Positions 18,367-27,763 are shown, numbered from the stretch's first letter. The stretch is 43,101 nucleotides of DNA from Melioribacteraceae bacterium (GCA_022181065.1 BQMY01000104.1:1-43101), one strand, 5' to 3'. Numbers and translations are program-made. Notes: generated by a model from the sequence alone, not told the origin.

Positions 18367-18396
18367 CAAAAAGGGATGATTGATGTCCATCCCTTA
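18367..18396 (-). terminator. Terminator of the large M14 gene (minus strand)
   Basis: AAGGGATG (18371-18378) pairs with CATCCCTT (18388-18395). Read on the minus strand the stem is followed by TTTTTGCTTT. It lies about 90 bases past the stop of the carboxypeptidase gene. A close relative with a different stem tip sits downstream of the AGE-fold gene (25418-25446). Confidence 0.7.
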
Positions 18397-18419
18397 CAAA
18401 AATATTTGTGTTTTTCTTG

Positions 18420-18446
18420 GTAAAGACGCCATTTATGGCGTTTCTA
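18420..18446. repeat. GTAAAGACGCCA hairpin repeat
   Basis: GTAAAGACGCCA and TGGCGTTTCTAC form a 12-bp stem with one mismatch and one wobble around a TTTA loop. Similar GTAGAGACGC-type hairpins are widespread in Bacteroidota-like genomes from general knowledge. Just beyond it, AGTACT-based short repeats lead into the gene end at 18483. Confidence 0.55.
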
Positions 18447-18482
18447 CAGTCGAGCACTCAGTACTTAGTACTTGGCGCTATA

Positions 18483-21400
18483 TTACTTCATCAAAATCAT
18501 TTTTTTGCTGCTGCTGAAATTATTCCCGTCAGCACCCAAAGCGCTGATGGAATAGATATACATACCGGAAGCTAACTCACTTGCGGAGAATTCTACCTCG
18601 TGGATGCCTGTGTCAAACTGACCAGAAACCAGCTCTTTAACTTTTTGTCCGAGCATATTGTAAATGGTTACACTGACTTTACTCTCAACAGGAAGCGCAA
18701 ATTTGATTTTTGTACTCGGGTTGAACGGGTTAGGATAATTCTGAGCAAGCTCAAAGTTTGTTACCTGAAGAGAGCCTGACATAACTATACTTCCCGGTGC
18801 ATCTGTAAGCACAAGAGGATTTTTGTTCGAAAATACAACATTTTTACCGTCAATAGTTAAACTTACTTCTCCGGTTAAAGCAGATATCTCAAGAGGATAC
18901 GCTGCACCGGAAATATCTATACCCGCAACAGAAGAAGAGCTAACGGCAAACTGATTATTATCGAACCTGACATCAAACGCACCATGAGGTGGTAACGGCG
19001 GCATCTCAGCATTTAACTCAGAGTCTGATAATTTTAACTCGGCTACTTTACCGGATGCGTCGGTCAATAGAATAGAGTTTGTGTAGTTAATATTTTTAGT
19101 TTTTGCTGCACCACCGGATAAGAGTAATTCACCATCCTGAGTAACCTTAATCCAGTAACCCTGACCCGGAGATAGCTGCTCAGCAAGTGTGTAAGTCCCG
19201 TTATATCCGAAAAATTGTGTTTCGATGATACCGGCAGGATTGGAGCTGATAGTACTCACATTAGTTGGCAGATGCGTGCCTCCTACGAGGTTCCACCCTT
19301 CTGAAACCGGAATGGTATTTCCGAGTGGTTCACCACAAATTTGTACCACGCCGGATTGATCAAATTTAATCCAGAAACCTGTTGAAGCAGGCAGCGGATC
19401 GAGAACTACATAACCGTCGTTAAATCCGTAAGCAGGTGAAACAGCGCCGGGGAAGAGATCATCAGTTCCCATATTTGTAGCTTCAAACGGTACTGATAGA
19501 AGATTCCAGTCATCCAGCAAAGTAATATTTACGCAACTCGGGTTACTGCTTCCACCACCATAATAGTAGATTCCGATATCGTCGAGGTACCATCCGTCGC
19601 GGGTGATATACCCGTCACTTTCAAGAATAAATCTTATAATAATCTGTTCGTCTGTAAAGTCAGCGAGATCAATATCTTCCAGCACCCATTCGTTCATAGT
19701 ACCATCATAAAGAGGTACCCCTGAGGTTTGCTGCCCTTGTCCGGAACCAGGATTTGTATATTCTCCTTCGAGAGCTGTCCAGGTTGAACCATTATTGGTA
19801 CTTATTTCTACACGTCCGCAATCCCAGCTATCTTCAATCGCCCATTTGGTTCTGAATGTAAGTCGTGGAGAAGCTATTCCCGTTAAGTCAACAGGGGAGG
19901 TTAATTTCATGATAATTTCGCAATTGTTTTGGTATTCACCCGTTTTACTATCGGTGTAGGATGATGGCGCGGAGAAATATGCTGAAGTTGTTGGTTCCCA
20001 TTTTGGGGTACTCGGTGAAGCCGTGACCGTCCAGTATTGTGATATGTTTGTGCCGCTGTCATCCACAAGAAAGGTTGGTACACCGGGGATAACAGTAATA
20101 GTATCAATTGACATCACAGTGCCGTTTACAGAAGCGGTAACCGCAAGCTGCTGGGGAACACCTGTCGGGGCTGTTGAATCAACTTGGAGTAAAAACCCAC
20201 CCGGAATTTCATAATCCGAGAGTGCTGAAACAGAGTCAACATTTAGTATCGGGTTTGAAACATTTATGTAAAAACTAAGTGATTCCAGTTCAAGCTGAAC
20301 ATCAAATGCTGTTGATAGTCCTTTGTTTTTCATTGTAAGGTTGAGGGTGACATCATCTCCACCCGCGAAATATTCAGGCGTCGTTGAGTATTGTGATGTA
20401 GCAACGTACTCACCGGCTACCCAGGCGTTATACATGAGAGCGCCAAGGTTTTCCTGCGCCAATGGATAGATGCGTGACTGCGAAGGCCAGAAACCATCAG
20501 AGGAACTTCCGATTTCAAATACATAACCGAATATTTTGTTTTTAACTTCCTGTTCGCCATACATCCAGTCGCGTACAGTACCGTTTGAATTATATCCGAG
20601 CATTGCTCCGCTATAGCCGTAATCATATCCGTTAAACTGACTCATATCAGAAGCGAACCCTCGATAAGTAAGTGAATCGGGAGTCTCGGCATTTTGATAT
20701 CCCCAGGGATAAATAATAACGTTGCTGTATGTGTGCATATTTATATAAGTTTTGATGTTTTTCCCGATTGTAAAATCTCGGATCACCTGGCTTTCCGGTT
20801 CGGAAAAAGCAGATGGTCCGCGGTAAGTTTCATCTCCAGCGTAGGGAGATGAACCGGAATTATCCCATCCCCACGCGTACCCGAAGTTACGGTTGAGGTC
20901 AACACCATAATTTCCGCCGCCGCTGTTTTTACGGTTCTTCCGCCACATTCCGCCACCGTTTGGAGAGTTCTGACGGTTGTACTCGTATCCATCTGGATTT
21001 ACGCATGGTACGCAATAAATTTCACGATTATCGACCAGATAGGTTACTTCCGGATCGGTACCGTAATTTTCCAACAGATAGAACATAAAATAAAACTGAG
21101 TTGACATTGAGGCTGGTTCACGCGCGTGAATAAGAGCATCGAAAAATACCCTTGGTTCACCTTCGTCAACACTTGGGTTATCAGAAATTTTTACCGCCCA
21201 GATATCTCTTCCTTCAATTGATGTACCTATGGAAAATTTTTCTGTTATAAGCTCGGGAAAATTTATTCTCATTTCGTCAAGTTTTTCTAAAATCTCGGCG
21301 AAGGTATAAAACCCGCCCATCGAGCCGTAGCCAAAACCTTCAACGCCAAAGTTTTCTTTACTGTGTTGCCTGTAAGACTCTTTTTCTTCTTCAGTAAGTC

Positions 21401-21665
21401 GGGGAAGTGAATTATAATATTCTTTCCAGTCAGCTATTAAAACATCGTAGCGAACACCGGCATCAGCCAGCTTTGAGACTTCATCTGTATCAAGAAATGT
21501 GATGAATGCGCCATCTTTCTGAAATTCAAGATGGTCAAGATCGGAGAGGATTTGCTGGATATTCCTGAAATCCTGATCACTTTGTGAATAGATTTTTACT
21601 TTCTGAAAATTTTGTGCGGAGATAAATGTTATAGCAAGTAGCCAAAACAGAAAAATACGTTTCAT
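18483..21665 (-). CDS. Secreted M14 zinc carboxypeptidase with T9SS sorting domain
   Basis: A 1060-residue exported peptidase. The signal peptide is residues 1-18 (LFWLLAITFISAQ). The M14 catalytic domain spans about 115-410 with zinc ligands H180, E183 (ALIHAREPAS) and H311 (NMHTYSNVIIYPWG), substrate Arg R259 (DLNRNFGY) and catalytic E384 (FEIGSS). Beta-rich domains follow, including an immunoglobulin-like segment and a jelly-roll region near 530-700 (SPRLTFRTKWAIEDSWDCGR). The last 85 residues are a type A T9SS sorting domain starting NYPNPFNPSTKI and ending KKMILMK. Expected to be secreted through the type IX system, processed, and surface-anchored or released to digest protein. Confidence 0.95.
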   Translation of the reverse strand: MKRIFLFWLLAITFISAQNFQKVKIYSQSDQDFRNIQQILSDLDHLEFQKDGAFITFLDTDEVSKLADAGVRYDVLIADWKEYYNSLPRLTEEEKESYRQHSKENFGVEGFGYGSMGGFYTFAEILEKLDEMRINFPELITEKFSIGTSIEGRDIWAVKISDNPSVDEGEPRVFFDALIHAREPASMSTQFYFMFYLLENYGTDPEVTYLVDNREIYCVPCVNPDGYEYNRQNSPNGGGMWRKNRKNSGGGNYGVDLNRNFGYAWGWDNSGSSPYAGDETYRGPSAFSEPESQVIRDFTIGKNIKTYINMHTYSNVIIYPWGYQNAETPDSLTYRGFASDMSQFNGYDYGYSGAMLGYNSNGTVRDWMYGEQEVKNKIFGYVFEIGSSSDGFWPSQSRIYPLAQENLGALMYNAWVAGEYVATSQYSTTPEYFAGGDDVTLNLTMKNKGLSTAFDVQLELESLSFYINVSNPILNVDSVSALSDYEIPGGFLLQVDSTAPTGVPQQLAVTASVNGTVMSIDTITVIPGVPTFLVDDSGTNISQYWTVTASPSTPKWEPTTSAYFSAPSSYTDSKTGEYQNNCEIIMKLTSPVDLTGIASPRLTFRTKWAIEDSWDCGRVEISTNNGSTWTALEGEYTNPGSGQGQQTSGVPLYDGTMNEWVLEDIDLADFTDEQIIIRFILESDGYITRDGWYLDDIGIYYYGGGSSNPSCVNITLLDDWNLLSVPFEATNMGTDDLFPGAVSPAYGFNDGYVVLDPLPASTGFWIKFDQSGVVQICGEPLGNTIPVSEGWNLVGGTHLPTNVSTISSNPAGIIETQFFGYNGTYTLAEQLSPGQGYWIKVTQDGELLLSGGAAKTKNINYTNSILLTDASGKVAELKLSDSELNAEMPPLPPHGAFDVRFDNNQFAVSSSSVAGIDISGAAYPLEISALTGEVSLTIDGKNVVFSNKNPLVLTDAPGSIVMSGSLQVTNFELAQNYPNPFNPSTKIKFALPVESKVSVTIYNMLGQKVKELVSGQFDTGIHEVEFSASELASGMYIYSISALGADGNNFSSSKKMILMK

Positions 21666-21962
21666 AAATGTTCCGTGTAATATTGAGAATAAATTTGAAA
21701 ATACGTCATTTTTATCTTAACTGAAAGTGAATATCTTCCCTGGTTAAGTTGATGTAATTCAAAAAACTGATAAATTCGCGTAAAAATTATATTATTAAAC
21801 ATAATTGTTTTGAATAATTTAGGAAGAGCGGGAATCTTATTAATAATAAACTCATCCAACCTTGAACCTGAGATTTTTTTATTCTGTTTAAACTATAAGA
21901 AGAAAATTTACCAGATTTTATGTATTTTTATCGAATATTAACAATAATAGTACAGGTATAGT

Positions 21963-24224
21963 ATGGCTGAAAATTTTGACATGATAAGCAAGTTTTATGA
22001 TGGTTTTCGCGCCAGGCTCGAAAAAATAAGAGCCGTGGTGGGAAGACCTTTAACATATTCAGAAAAAATTCTTTACACACATCTCTGGAATGAAGTAGAA
22101 AAAGAGTTCACAAGGGCGAAAGATTATGTAGATCTGGCACCTGATCGTGTTGCCATGCAAGACGCTACTGCACAGATGGCGCTTCTCCAGTTTATGCACG
22201 CGGGAAGAAAAACCGCGGCAGTTCCTTCTACAGTTCATTGCGATCACCTTATTCAGGCTCAGGTTGGCGCGGCAGATGATCTTAACCGAGCAAAAACCGA
22301 AAACAAGGAAGTGTTTGATTTTCTCGAAAGTGTCTCCCGTAAGTATGGCATAGGCTTCTGGAAACCGGGCGCGGGAATTATTCACCAGGTTGTTTTGGAA
22401 AATTACGCTTTCCCCGGTGGAATGATGATTGGAACCGACTCACATACTCCGAATGCGGGGGGATTGGGAATGATAGCTATTGGTGTCGGTGGTGCTGACG
22501 CCGTTGATGTTATGGCGGGAATGCCGTGGGAATTGAAATGGCCCAAACTTATCGGTGTGAAACTAACCGGTAAAATGAGTGGCTGGACTTCCCCGAAAGA
22601 TATTATCCTCAAGGTTGCGGGTATCCTTACCGTTAAAGGTGGTACAGGAGCTATTGTTGAGTATTTTGGTGAAGGCGCCAATTCACTCTCGGCAACAGGT
22701 AAAGGTACAATTTGTAACATGGGCGCGGAAATTGGCGCGACTACATCAATTTTTGAGTATGACCAAAAAATGGCAGCATATCTGAGCAGTACGGACAGAG
22801 CCGATGTAGCTGAGGCAGCTAACAAACTCGCGGATGAATTGAAATCTGATGCTGAAGTAGCAGCCGATCCAGGCAAATATTATGATCAGGTTATTGAAAT
22901 TAATCTTTCAGAACTCGAACCACATCTTAATGGTCCATTCACACCTGATCTTGCATGGCCAATATCGAAAATGAAAGAAGCTGTGAAAGAGCATGGTTAT
23001 CCAGAAAAACTGAGTGTTGGTTTGATAGGAAGTTGTACAAACTCAAGTTATGAAGATATCGACAGAGCGGCATCCATCGCGAAACAAGCTGTCGATAAAG
23101 GATTGAAGGCTAAATCGCAATATACAATTACACCAGGTTCCGAGCAGGTACGCGCAACTATCGAACGCGACGGACAGTTAAAAACATTGACAGATGTCGG
23201 CGGAGTTGTTCTCGCGAACGCATGCGGTCCTTGTATTGGTATGTGGAAACGTATGGATATTAAAACCGGTGAGAAAAATACGATTGTAACATCATTCAAC
23301 CGTAACTTCGCGAAAAGGAATGATGGAAACCCTGAAACACTTGCTTTTGTAGCATCTCCTGAAATCACAACAGCACTGGCCATTGCCGGATCACTAACAT
23401 TTAACCCAATGACAGATTTGCTTGAAAATGAAAATGGTGAAAAAGTAAAACTTGAGCCCCCGGTGGGTGAAGAACTACCTGAAGGTGGATTTGATAAAGG
23501 TGAAAGCGGTTACGTAAAATCAGAAGGCGGTGATGATTCTGTAAATGTTATCGTAAAAGATGATAGCGAACGTTTACAGCTTCTCGCTAAATTCCAGCCA
23601 TGGGACGGTAAAGATTATGTCGATTTACCTCTGCTTCTGAAAGCACAGGGTAAATGTACAACAGATCATATTTCTATGGCGGGTCCATGGTTAAGATACC
23701 GCGGACATCTGGATAATATTTCCAACAATATGTTCCTCGGCGCGATTAACGCTTACACCGGTATTGCAGGCGAAACTAAAAATCTGCTTACAGGTGAATA
23801 CGGCAAGATCAATGAAGTCGCGCGTGACTATAAAGCCAAAGGCACCGGATGGGTTGTAGTTGGTGATGAGAACTACGGTGAAGGTTCTTCCCGTGAACAT
23901 GCAGCTATGGAACCTCGTTTCCTTGGTGGAAAAGCAATCATTGTAAGATCATTCGCTCGTATCCATGAAACAAATCTGAAAAAACAGGGCATGCTTCCAC
24001 TTACATTTGCTGACCCTGCAGTTTATGATAAAATTATGGAAGATGACAGATTGAGCATCCTTGGACTTACTGAACTTGCACCTGAAAAACAACTCAAGTT
24101 GGTTATTAAACATGCTGACGGTAGTGAAGATGTCGCTATGCTCAACCACACAATGAATGAGAACCAGATCAAGTGGTTTAAGGCTGGTTCCGCGCTTAAT
24201 CTTATCGCTGAAATGAACAAGTAA
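21963..24224 (+). CDS. acn: Aconitate hydratase (mitochondrial-like type)
   Basis: A 753-residue full-length aconitase, converting citrate to isocitrate through cis-aconitate in the TCA cycle. The 4Fe-4S cluster ligands are C358 ([10 protein letters not shown]), C421 and C424 ([11 protein letters not shown]). Active-site landmarks include [17 protein letters not shown] and the C-terminal swivel-domain segment [15 protein letters not shown]. The layout and length match the mitochondrial-type enzyme and not AcnB. The gene stands alone: the upstream spacer (21666-21962) is an AT-rich divergent promoter region with no ORF. Downstream there is no close terminator; the repeat that begins at 24271 ends in one at 24476. 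Confidence 0.97.
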   Translation: MAENFDMISKFYDGFRARLEKIRAVVGRPLTYSEKILYTHLWNEVEKEFTRAKDYVDLAPDRVAMQDATAQMALLQFMHAGRKTAAVPSTVHCDHLIQAQVGAADDLNRAKTENKEVFDFLESVSRKYGIGFWKPGAGIIHQVVLENYAFPGGMMIGTDSHTPNAGGLGMIAIGVGGADAVDVMAGMPWELKWPKLIGVKLTGKMSGWTSPKDIILKVAGILTVKGGTGAIVEYFGEGANSLSATGKGTICNMGAEIGATTSIFEYDQKMAAYLSSTDRADVAEAANKLADELKSDAEVAADPGKYYDQVIEINLSELEPHLNGPFTPDLAWPISKMKEAVKEHGYPEKLSVGLIGSCTNSSYEDIDRAASIAKQAVDKGLKAKSQYTITPGSEQVRATIERDGQLKTLTDVGGVVLANACGPCIGMWKRMDIKTGEKNTIVTSFNRNFAKRNDGNPETLAFVASPEITTALAIAGSLTFNPMTDLLENENGEKVKLEPPVGEELPEGGFDKGESGYVKSEGGDDSVNVIVKDDSERLQLLAKFQPWDGKDYVDLPLLLKAQGKCTTDHISMAGPWLRYRGHLDNISNNMFLGAINAYTGIAGETKNLLTGEYGKINEVARDYKAKGTGWVVVGDENYGEGSSREHAAMEPRFLGGKAIIVRSFARIHETNLKKQGMLPLTFADPAVYDKIMEDDRLSILGLTELAPEKQLKLVIKHADGSEDVAMLNHTMNENQIKWFKAGSALNLIAEMNK

Positions 24225-24270
24225 TTTGTATTTATTTCTTGTTTTTGCAAAGGCAAGATTGTTGAAAAAC

Positions 24271-24474
24271 CTGGTTGTTGATTTTCACGTCCCCCTTACG
24301 CCTGTGGCGCACAGGTTTGAAGGGGGAAATCACTCCGCCAGCGGCGGTTTTTGTGATGGGGGATGACCAAAAGTCATAAGAAATGCAATGAATCATCCTC
24401 CGTCTTCCGACTGATGTCGGAAGCCACCTCCTTCGAAGGAGGACTTTGTATCAAAATGACTTTGTCAACAAACT
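24271..24474. repeat. Dispersed hairpin repeat, family 1, copy 2
   Basis: The second copy of the repeat at 61-264, lying 46 bases past the aconitase stop. Its hairpins mirror copy 1: CCCCCTT/AAGGGGG, CCGCC/GGCGG, TTCCGAC/GTCGGAA (24405-24422) and CCTCC/GGAGG. The TTCCGAC stem differs from copy 1 (TTTCGAC/GTCGAAA) by matched changes on both arms, T197 to C24407 and A210 to G24420. It continues into a terminator and the direct repeat at 24446. Confidence 0.88.
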
Positions 24475-24751
24475 GAGGCTGCCAATTGGCGGCCTTTTTT
24501 TATTTGGTCGAATTGATTAGCAATGTGAAAGATATAGTATCACAAATTTATGTAACTGTGCTAAAAAGCTTAAGAAAGTAGTAGCAAAATCTTTTTCTGG
24601 AATTCGTATTAAGCCCTCTCCTATGATTAGGAGAGGTTCGCCGCGGCGAAAGGGTGAGGTAGTAAAGATCTGGATTTCCAATCTAGTTCGGCAAAATAAT
24701 ATTATCATGTCATGTCCGTGCATCAGCCGATGGCAGAGGGTATCATATTTG
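24446..24751. repeat. Direct repeat, right half of family 1, unit 1
   Basis: About 300 bases closely matching 25007-25305 (offset 561 at the left end). It contains the terminator at 24476, the CCTCTCCT/AGGAGAGG hairpin (24615-24636) and the abutting palindrome TTCGCCGCGGCGAA (24637-24650). The spacer to unit 2 (24752-24945) holds a CCCTCC/GGAGGG hairpin fragment that recurs near 34312. No gene is visible. Confidence 0.88.
24476..24501 (+). terminator. Repeat-borne terminator downstream of acn
   Basis: AGGCTGCC (24476-24483), loop AATT, GGCGGCCT (24488-24495), then seven T. The stem has one G-U pair. It is carried at the right end of repeat family 1 and is the first strong terminator after acn. 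Confidence 0.8.
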
Positions 24752-24945
24752 GAGTGTTTGGATTGTGAGTGTGTTAAGGCTTGATGGGTAGTCAGAACCC
24801 ACCCCAAACCCCTCCCTTTATCAAATGGAGGGGCTGTAATTCTGGTTGATGGAACATTATAAAAAAAGTAGAATCACCGTGTGAGATTCTCAACAACATT
24901 CGACTATTCGACTTGGCTCAGGGGCATTGGATATCGATTGGTCAA

Positions 24946-25305
24946 TAACCTGGTAGTTGATTTTTTGTGCCCGAACGCCAGATGAAAAAAATTCTGAAGG
25001 GGAATCTTGTAACAAAATGACTTTGTCAACAAACTGAGGCTGCCATTGTGCAGCCTTTTTTTATTTGGTCGACTTGATTAGCAATGTGAAAGGTATAGTA
25101 TCAAAAATTGATGTAACTCTGCTAAAAAGCTTAAGAAAGTAGCAACAAAACCTTTTTTTGGAATTCGTATTAAGCCCTCTCCTATGATTAGGAGAGGTTC
25201 GCCGCGGCGAAAGGGTGAGGTAGAAAAGATCTGGATTCCCAATCAAGTTCGGCATAATAATATTATCATGTCATGTCCTCGCATCAGCCGAAGTCAGAAG
25301 GTATC
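24946..25305. repeat. Family 1, internally deleted copy 3 with right-half unit 2
   Basis: The left edge, AACCTGGTAGTTGATTTT, matches the left edge of copy 2, then the hairpin-rich middle is missing and the sequence rejoins the family at about 25007. From there to 25305 it follows unit 1 closely. This shows that the family's left and right halves belong to one element of about 480 bases. The rest of 25306-25417 shows nothing beyond a short CCGGTCAAGC-like repeat scrap. Confidence 0.75.
25037..25062 (+). terminator. Repeat-borne terminator in family 1 copy 3
   Basis: AGGCTGC (25037-25043), a 6-base loop, GCAGCCT (25050-25056), then seven T. It matches the terminator at 24476 in place but has a shorter stem and a different loop. 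No plus-strand gene lies just upstream. Confidence 0.7.
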
Positions 25306-25417
25306 TCAGACTAAATAGTAATAGATTTCCGGTCAAGCCCACCCAAGGCAGGTAAACGCGGAAATGACATGGTGTTATTATATCATGTTGGGATAGTTTT
25401 TTTTAGCAGTCTTTAAA

Positions 25418-25446
25418 GCAAAAAGGGATGGTCGGTGACCATCCCC
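25418..25446 (-). terminator. Terminator of the AGE-fold gene (minus strand)
   Basis: GGGATGGTC (25425-25433) pairs with GACCATCCC (25437-25445) over a 3-base loop; on the minus strand a TTTTTGC run follows. It shares the TTTAAAGCAAAAAGGGATG flank with the terminator at 18367, but has a longer stem. Confidence 0.75.
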
Positions 25447-25546
25447 TACGAAAACATTGTATTCTTTTTGACTTTAGACTAAAGACTTACGACCATTGAC
25501 TGCTTTGTCATAACTTAGCACTAACCACTTAGTACTCAGTACTATT

Positions 25547-27325
25547 TTATTTCATTAACATCATTTTACGTGAAGATACATAATTTCCCGTCTGTAACGT
25601 GTAAATATAAACTCCTGATGTCAGATCATTCCCGTTAAAGCTGAACTGTTTTGTTCCCGCTTCTGCAAATCCATCGTGTAATACGGCAATCTGCTCACCC
25701 AGGACGTTATAGACCGATAGTTTTGCATTTCCCGATTTCGGGAGGGTGAAGGATATATTTGTTGTTGGATTGAACGGATTGGGGTAATTCTGTTCAAGGC
25801 TAAATGATGCCGGTATTTCTTCAGATGCTGCAATGGAAGTAGCTCCCGGTATTCCATAATATACTTCAAATTCGCCGCCGGTTCCGGCCGGTATTGTTAA
25901 TACACGATTGATTGCGTCAAAATTTGTGTATGCATCCCCATCAAGTTTTACTGAATCTATGATAAGCATAGCATCCTGCATGGCAAGGGGGGACATATTG
26001 ATATTCCTCTCAAAATCCAGCGCTTCATATTTGTAGAAGAGTTTTACAGGTTTCTCATGAACAAAGAGGTTCCCATATAAATAGGTATAATATCCTGTTT
26101 CAATAGAGTGATATGCAGCCTTGTAACCGTCCCCTTTGTTTTCACTCCATAGTTGATCTCCGTATCTGGTACGATCGAAATAAACTTCTCCGTAAACATG
26201 ATCAACAAAGTGCTGCATGAAAAAGTCTAAAGTTTCATCAGCCATTTTCAGATATTTTTCATCACCTGTTGTATTATACATCTGCAGACCGCCGGTAACA
26301 GCCTGTTCCATTTGCCACCAGGCTTTACCCGTATCCGCTTGACCCCACATCTGCATTTGTCCGGTCACTCTGTCATAATCTTTATAAGGACCGCCATACT
26401 CATGGTCATAACCTTTTTCAAGGACTTCATTAAAAAGTGTTTCGGCCGCTTCTATATAATCTGCATCAGGGGAGTAATAATTTATTCTCGCAAGGCACCA
26501 TCCTGTCTTAAGCACATGCCCCATAATGGAGAGTCTTTCGCTTTCATCGATGTTCCACTCTCTGTCGTAATGTTCAGGAAATCCTATTGCCTGACCTTCC
26601 ATATTGGCAATGAAATAATCAAGAATGTTGTCTGCCATTTGTTCAAGTCTGGTGAGGTATTGTTCATCTTTTGTTAACATGTACATGTATAGAAGGTGAG
26701 TGGTGATAGCGTCAACCGTTGCGTTAAAACTTTTACCGTTTTTAATTGTTGTTGTTCTGGAAACATAATCAAAATACCCGAGGTAATCGGGACGACTATC
26801 CCACAGTTTTGTTTCATTAAATTCGAGACCTTTATTCAGCCAGCTATATGAGAGGGTATCCCCGGTAACTTCGTAGTGAGTCAGAATTCCAAGAAGCGCA
26901 TAATGCGCGTCGAAGGCGGATTTGTTTCCAGCCATCTGCGGATTCCCTACTTCATCCATCACAGAAAACCAGCCGGTATATTGTTCATCCCACGCGTTAT
27001 CGTACATAAATTCCAGCGCACCCTTAGCGTATGCAAGATATTCGTCGTTTCCGGTTAATTGATAAGCTCTTGCGTAACCGTAAGCGTTTCTTGTTTGAGT
27101 GAGCATATTTTTGTCGCGACTCCAGGATTGTACATTCCCTTGTTTATCTACATTGGTATAAAACCCGCCACGGGTGTTATCATAAGCATCCAGCCAAAAT
27201 TGTGCACAGCTGTCAACGTATGGAATTGCGGTCTCGGGATTAATAAGATAACTGCTTTTAATCTGATATTGAGCATTTAGTGAGATAATTGCGGTAAGGA
27301 AAATCGGTAGCAAGAATTTTGTCAT
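25547..27325 (-). CDS. Secreted AGE-family epimerase-like protein with T9SS sorting domain
   Basis: A 592-residue protein. After a signal peptide (about 1-18, LTAIISLNAQ), residues 25-430 form an alpha/alpha barrel of the N-acylglucosamine 2-epimerase/cellobiose epimerase type: FWLDAYDNTRGGFYTNVDKQ, QTRNAYGYARAYQLTG and MGHVLKTGWCLARINYY. The His in GHVLKTGW and that in KAAYHSIETGYY sit where catalytic His residues occur in the family, though the acidic residue often found after GH-x-x is Lys here. Characterised relatives are mostly cytoplasmic, so an exported form is notable. The last 75 residues are a T9SS type A sorting domain (NYPNPFNPTTNI, ending KMMLMK). Substrate unknown. Confidence 0.85.
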   Translation of the reverse strand: MTKFLLPIFLTAIISLNAQYQIKSSYLINPETAIPYVDSCAQFWLDAYDNTRGGFYTNVDKQGNVQSWSRDKNMLTQTRNAYGYARAYQLTGNDEYLAYAKGALEFMYDNAWDEQYTGWFSVMDEVGNPQMAGNKSAFDAHYALLGILTHYEVTGDTLSYSWLNKGLEFNETKLWDSRPDYLGYFDYVSRTTTIKNGKSFNATVDAITTHLLYMYMLTKDEQYLTRLEQMADNILDYFIANMEGQAIGFPEHYDREWNIDESERLSIMGHVLKTGWCLARINYYSPDADYIEAAETLFNEVLEKGYDHEYGGPYKDYDRVTGQMQMWGQADTGKAWWQMEQAVTGGLQMYNTTGDEKYLKMADETLDFFMQHFVDHVYGEVYFDRTRYGDQLWSENKGDGYKAAYHSIETGYYTYLYGNLFVHEKPVKLFYKYEALDFERNINMSPLAMQDAMLIIDSVKLDGDAYTNFDAINRVLTIPAGTGGEFEVYYGIPGATSIAASEEIPASFSLEQNYPNPFNPTTNISFTLPKSGNAKLSVYNVLGEQIAVLHDGFAEAGTKQFSFNGNDLTSGVYIYTLQTGNYVSSRKMMLMK

Positions 27326-27586
27326 TTTTTACGTTCCGTTTGCTGAAAAAGATAAAATTTACAGGGTGAGAGAAAGAAATTCAACACCAAAAAAACTCGC
27401 AAAAGAGAAACAAAATATCGAATCAGACGAGAAGTTTGTCGGTAATTTACGTATTTACATGTAATTTTTACCGCAAATATTACCATTTGTAAAAAAATAC
27501 ATACATAAAACCGGTTTTTTACCACCAAATACAGTTGGCATTTAATTTGTGTTCTATATCACAGATAAGTTATGATGGAGGATACA

Positions 27587-27679
27587 ATGGAAGCGTTAAT
27601 AGTTTTAGCAATCACAGCAGTAATGATCTTTTTGCCGGTAGGCGTAAAATTAATGGTAGAAGAAGATATTCAAAATTAG
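27587..27679 (+). CDS. 30-residue single-span membrane microprotein
   Basis: A 30-codon ORF beginning MEALIVLAITAVMIFLPVG and ending EEDIQN. Residues 3-20 form one hydrophobic helix; the tail is short and acidic. GGAGG at 27577-27581 sits 5 bases before the ATG, an excellent ribosome site, and a 12-bp terminator stem follows 41 bases after the stop. It thus looks like a complete small transcription unit between two larger genes. The size and layout recall accessory microproteins such as KdpF or CydX, but there is no partner gene nearby and I do not recognise the family. An overlapping 76-codon frame (27535-27765) lacks a ribosome site and is rejected. The rest of 27326-27924 shows no other gene. 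Confidence 0.6.
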   Translation: MEALIVLAITAVMIFLPVGVKLMVEEDIQN

Positions 27680-27720
27680 AGAATCAAAAAAGCTTCATAG
27701 CAGTCTATAAGAATCCCGTT

Positions 27721-27763
27721 CCGGGTATGGCGCTTAGCCCCCGTCATGCCCGGGTTTTATTTT
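27721..27763 (+). terminator. Terminator after the microprotein gene
   Basis: CCGGGTATGGCG (27721-27732) pairs along its whole length, with two G-U pairs, to CGTCATGCCCGG (27742-27753) over a 9-base loop, followed by GTTTTATTTT. Confidence 0.8.

Noticed and set aside
21666-21962. Riboswitch or iron-responsive leader before acn
   Set aside because: The spacer is AT-rich without a stable conserved-looking stem or known motif; nothing beyond an ordinary divergent promoter region can be supported.
24225-25546. Insertion sequence remnant
   Set aside because: No transposase-like frame in any phase and no terminal inverted repeats with target duplication; the region is explained by hairpin repeats.
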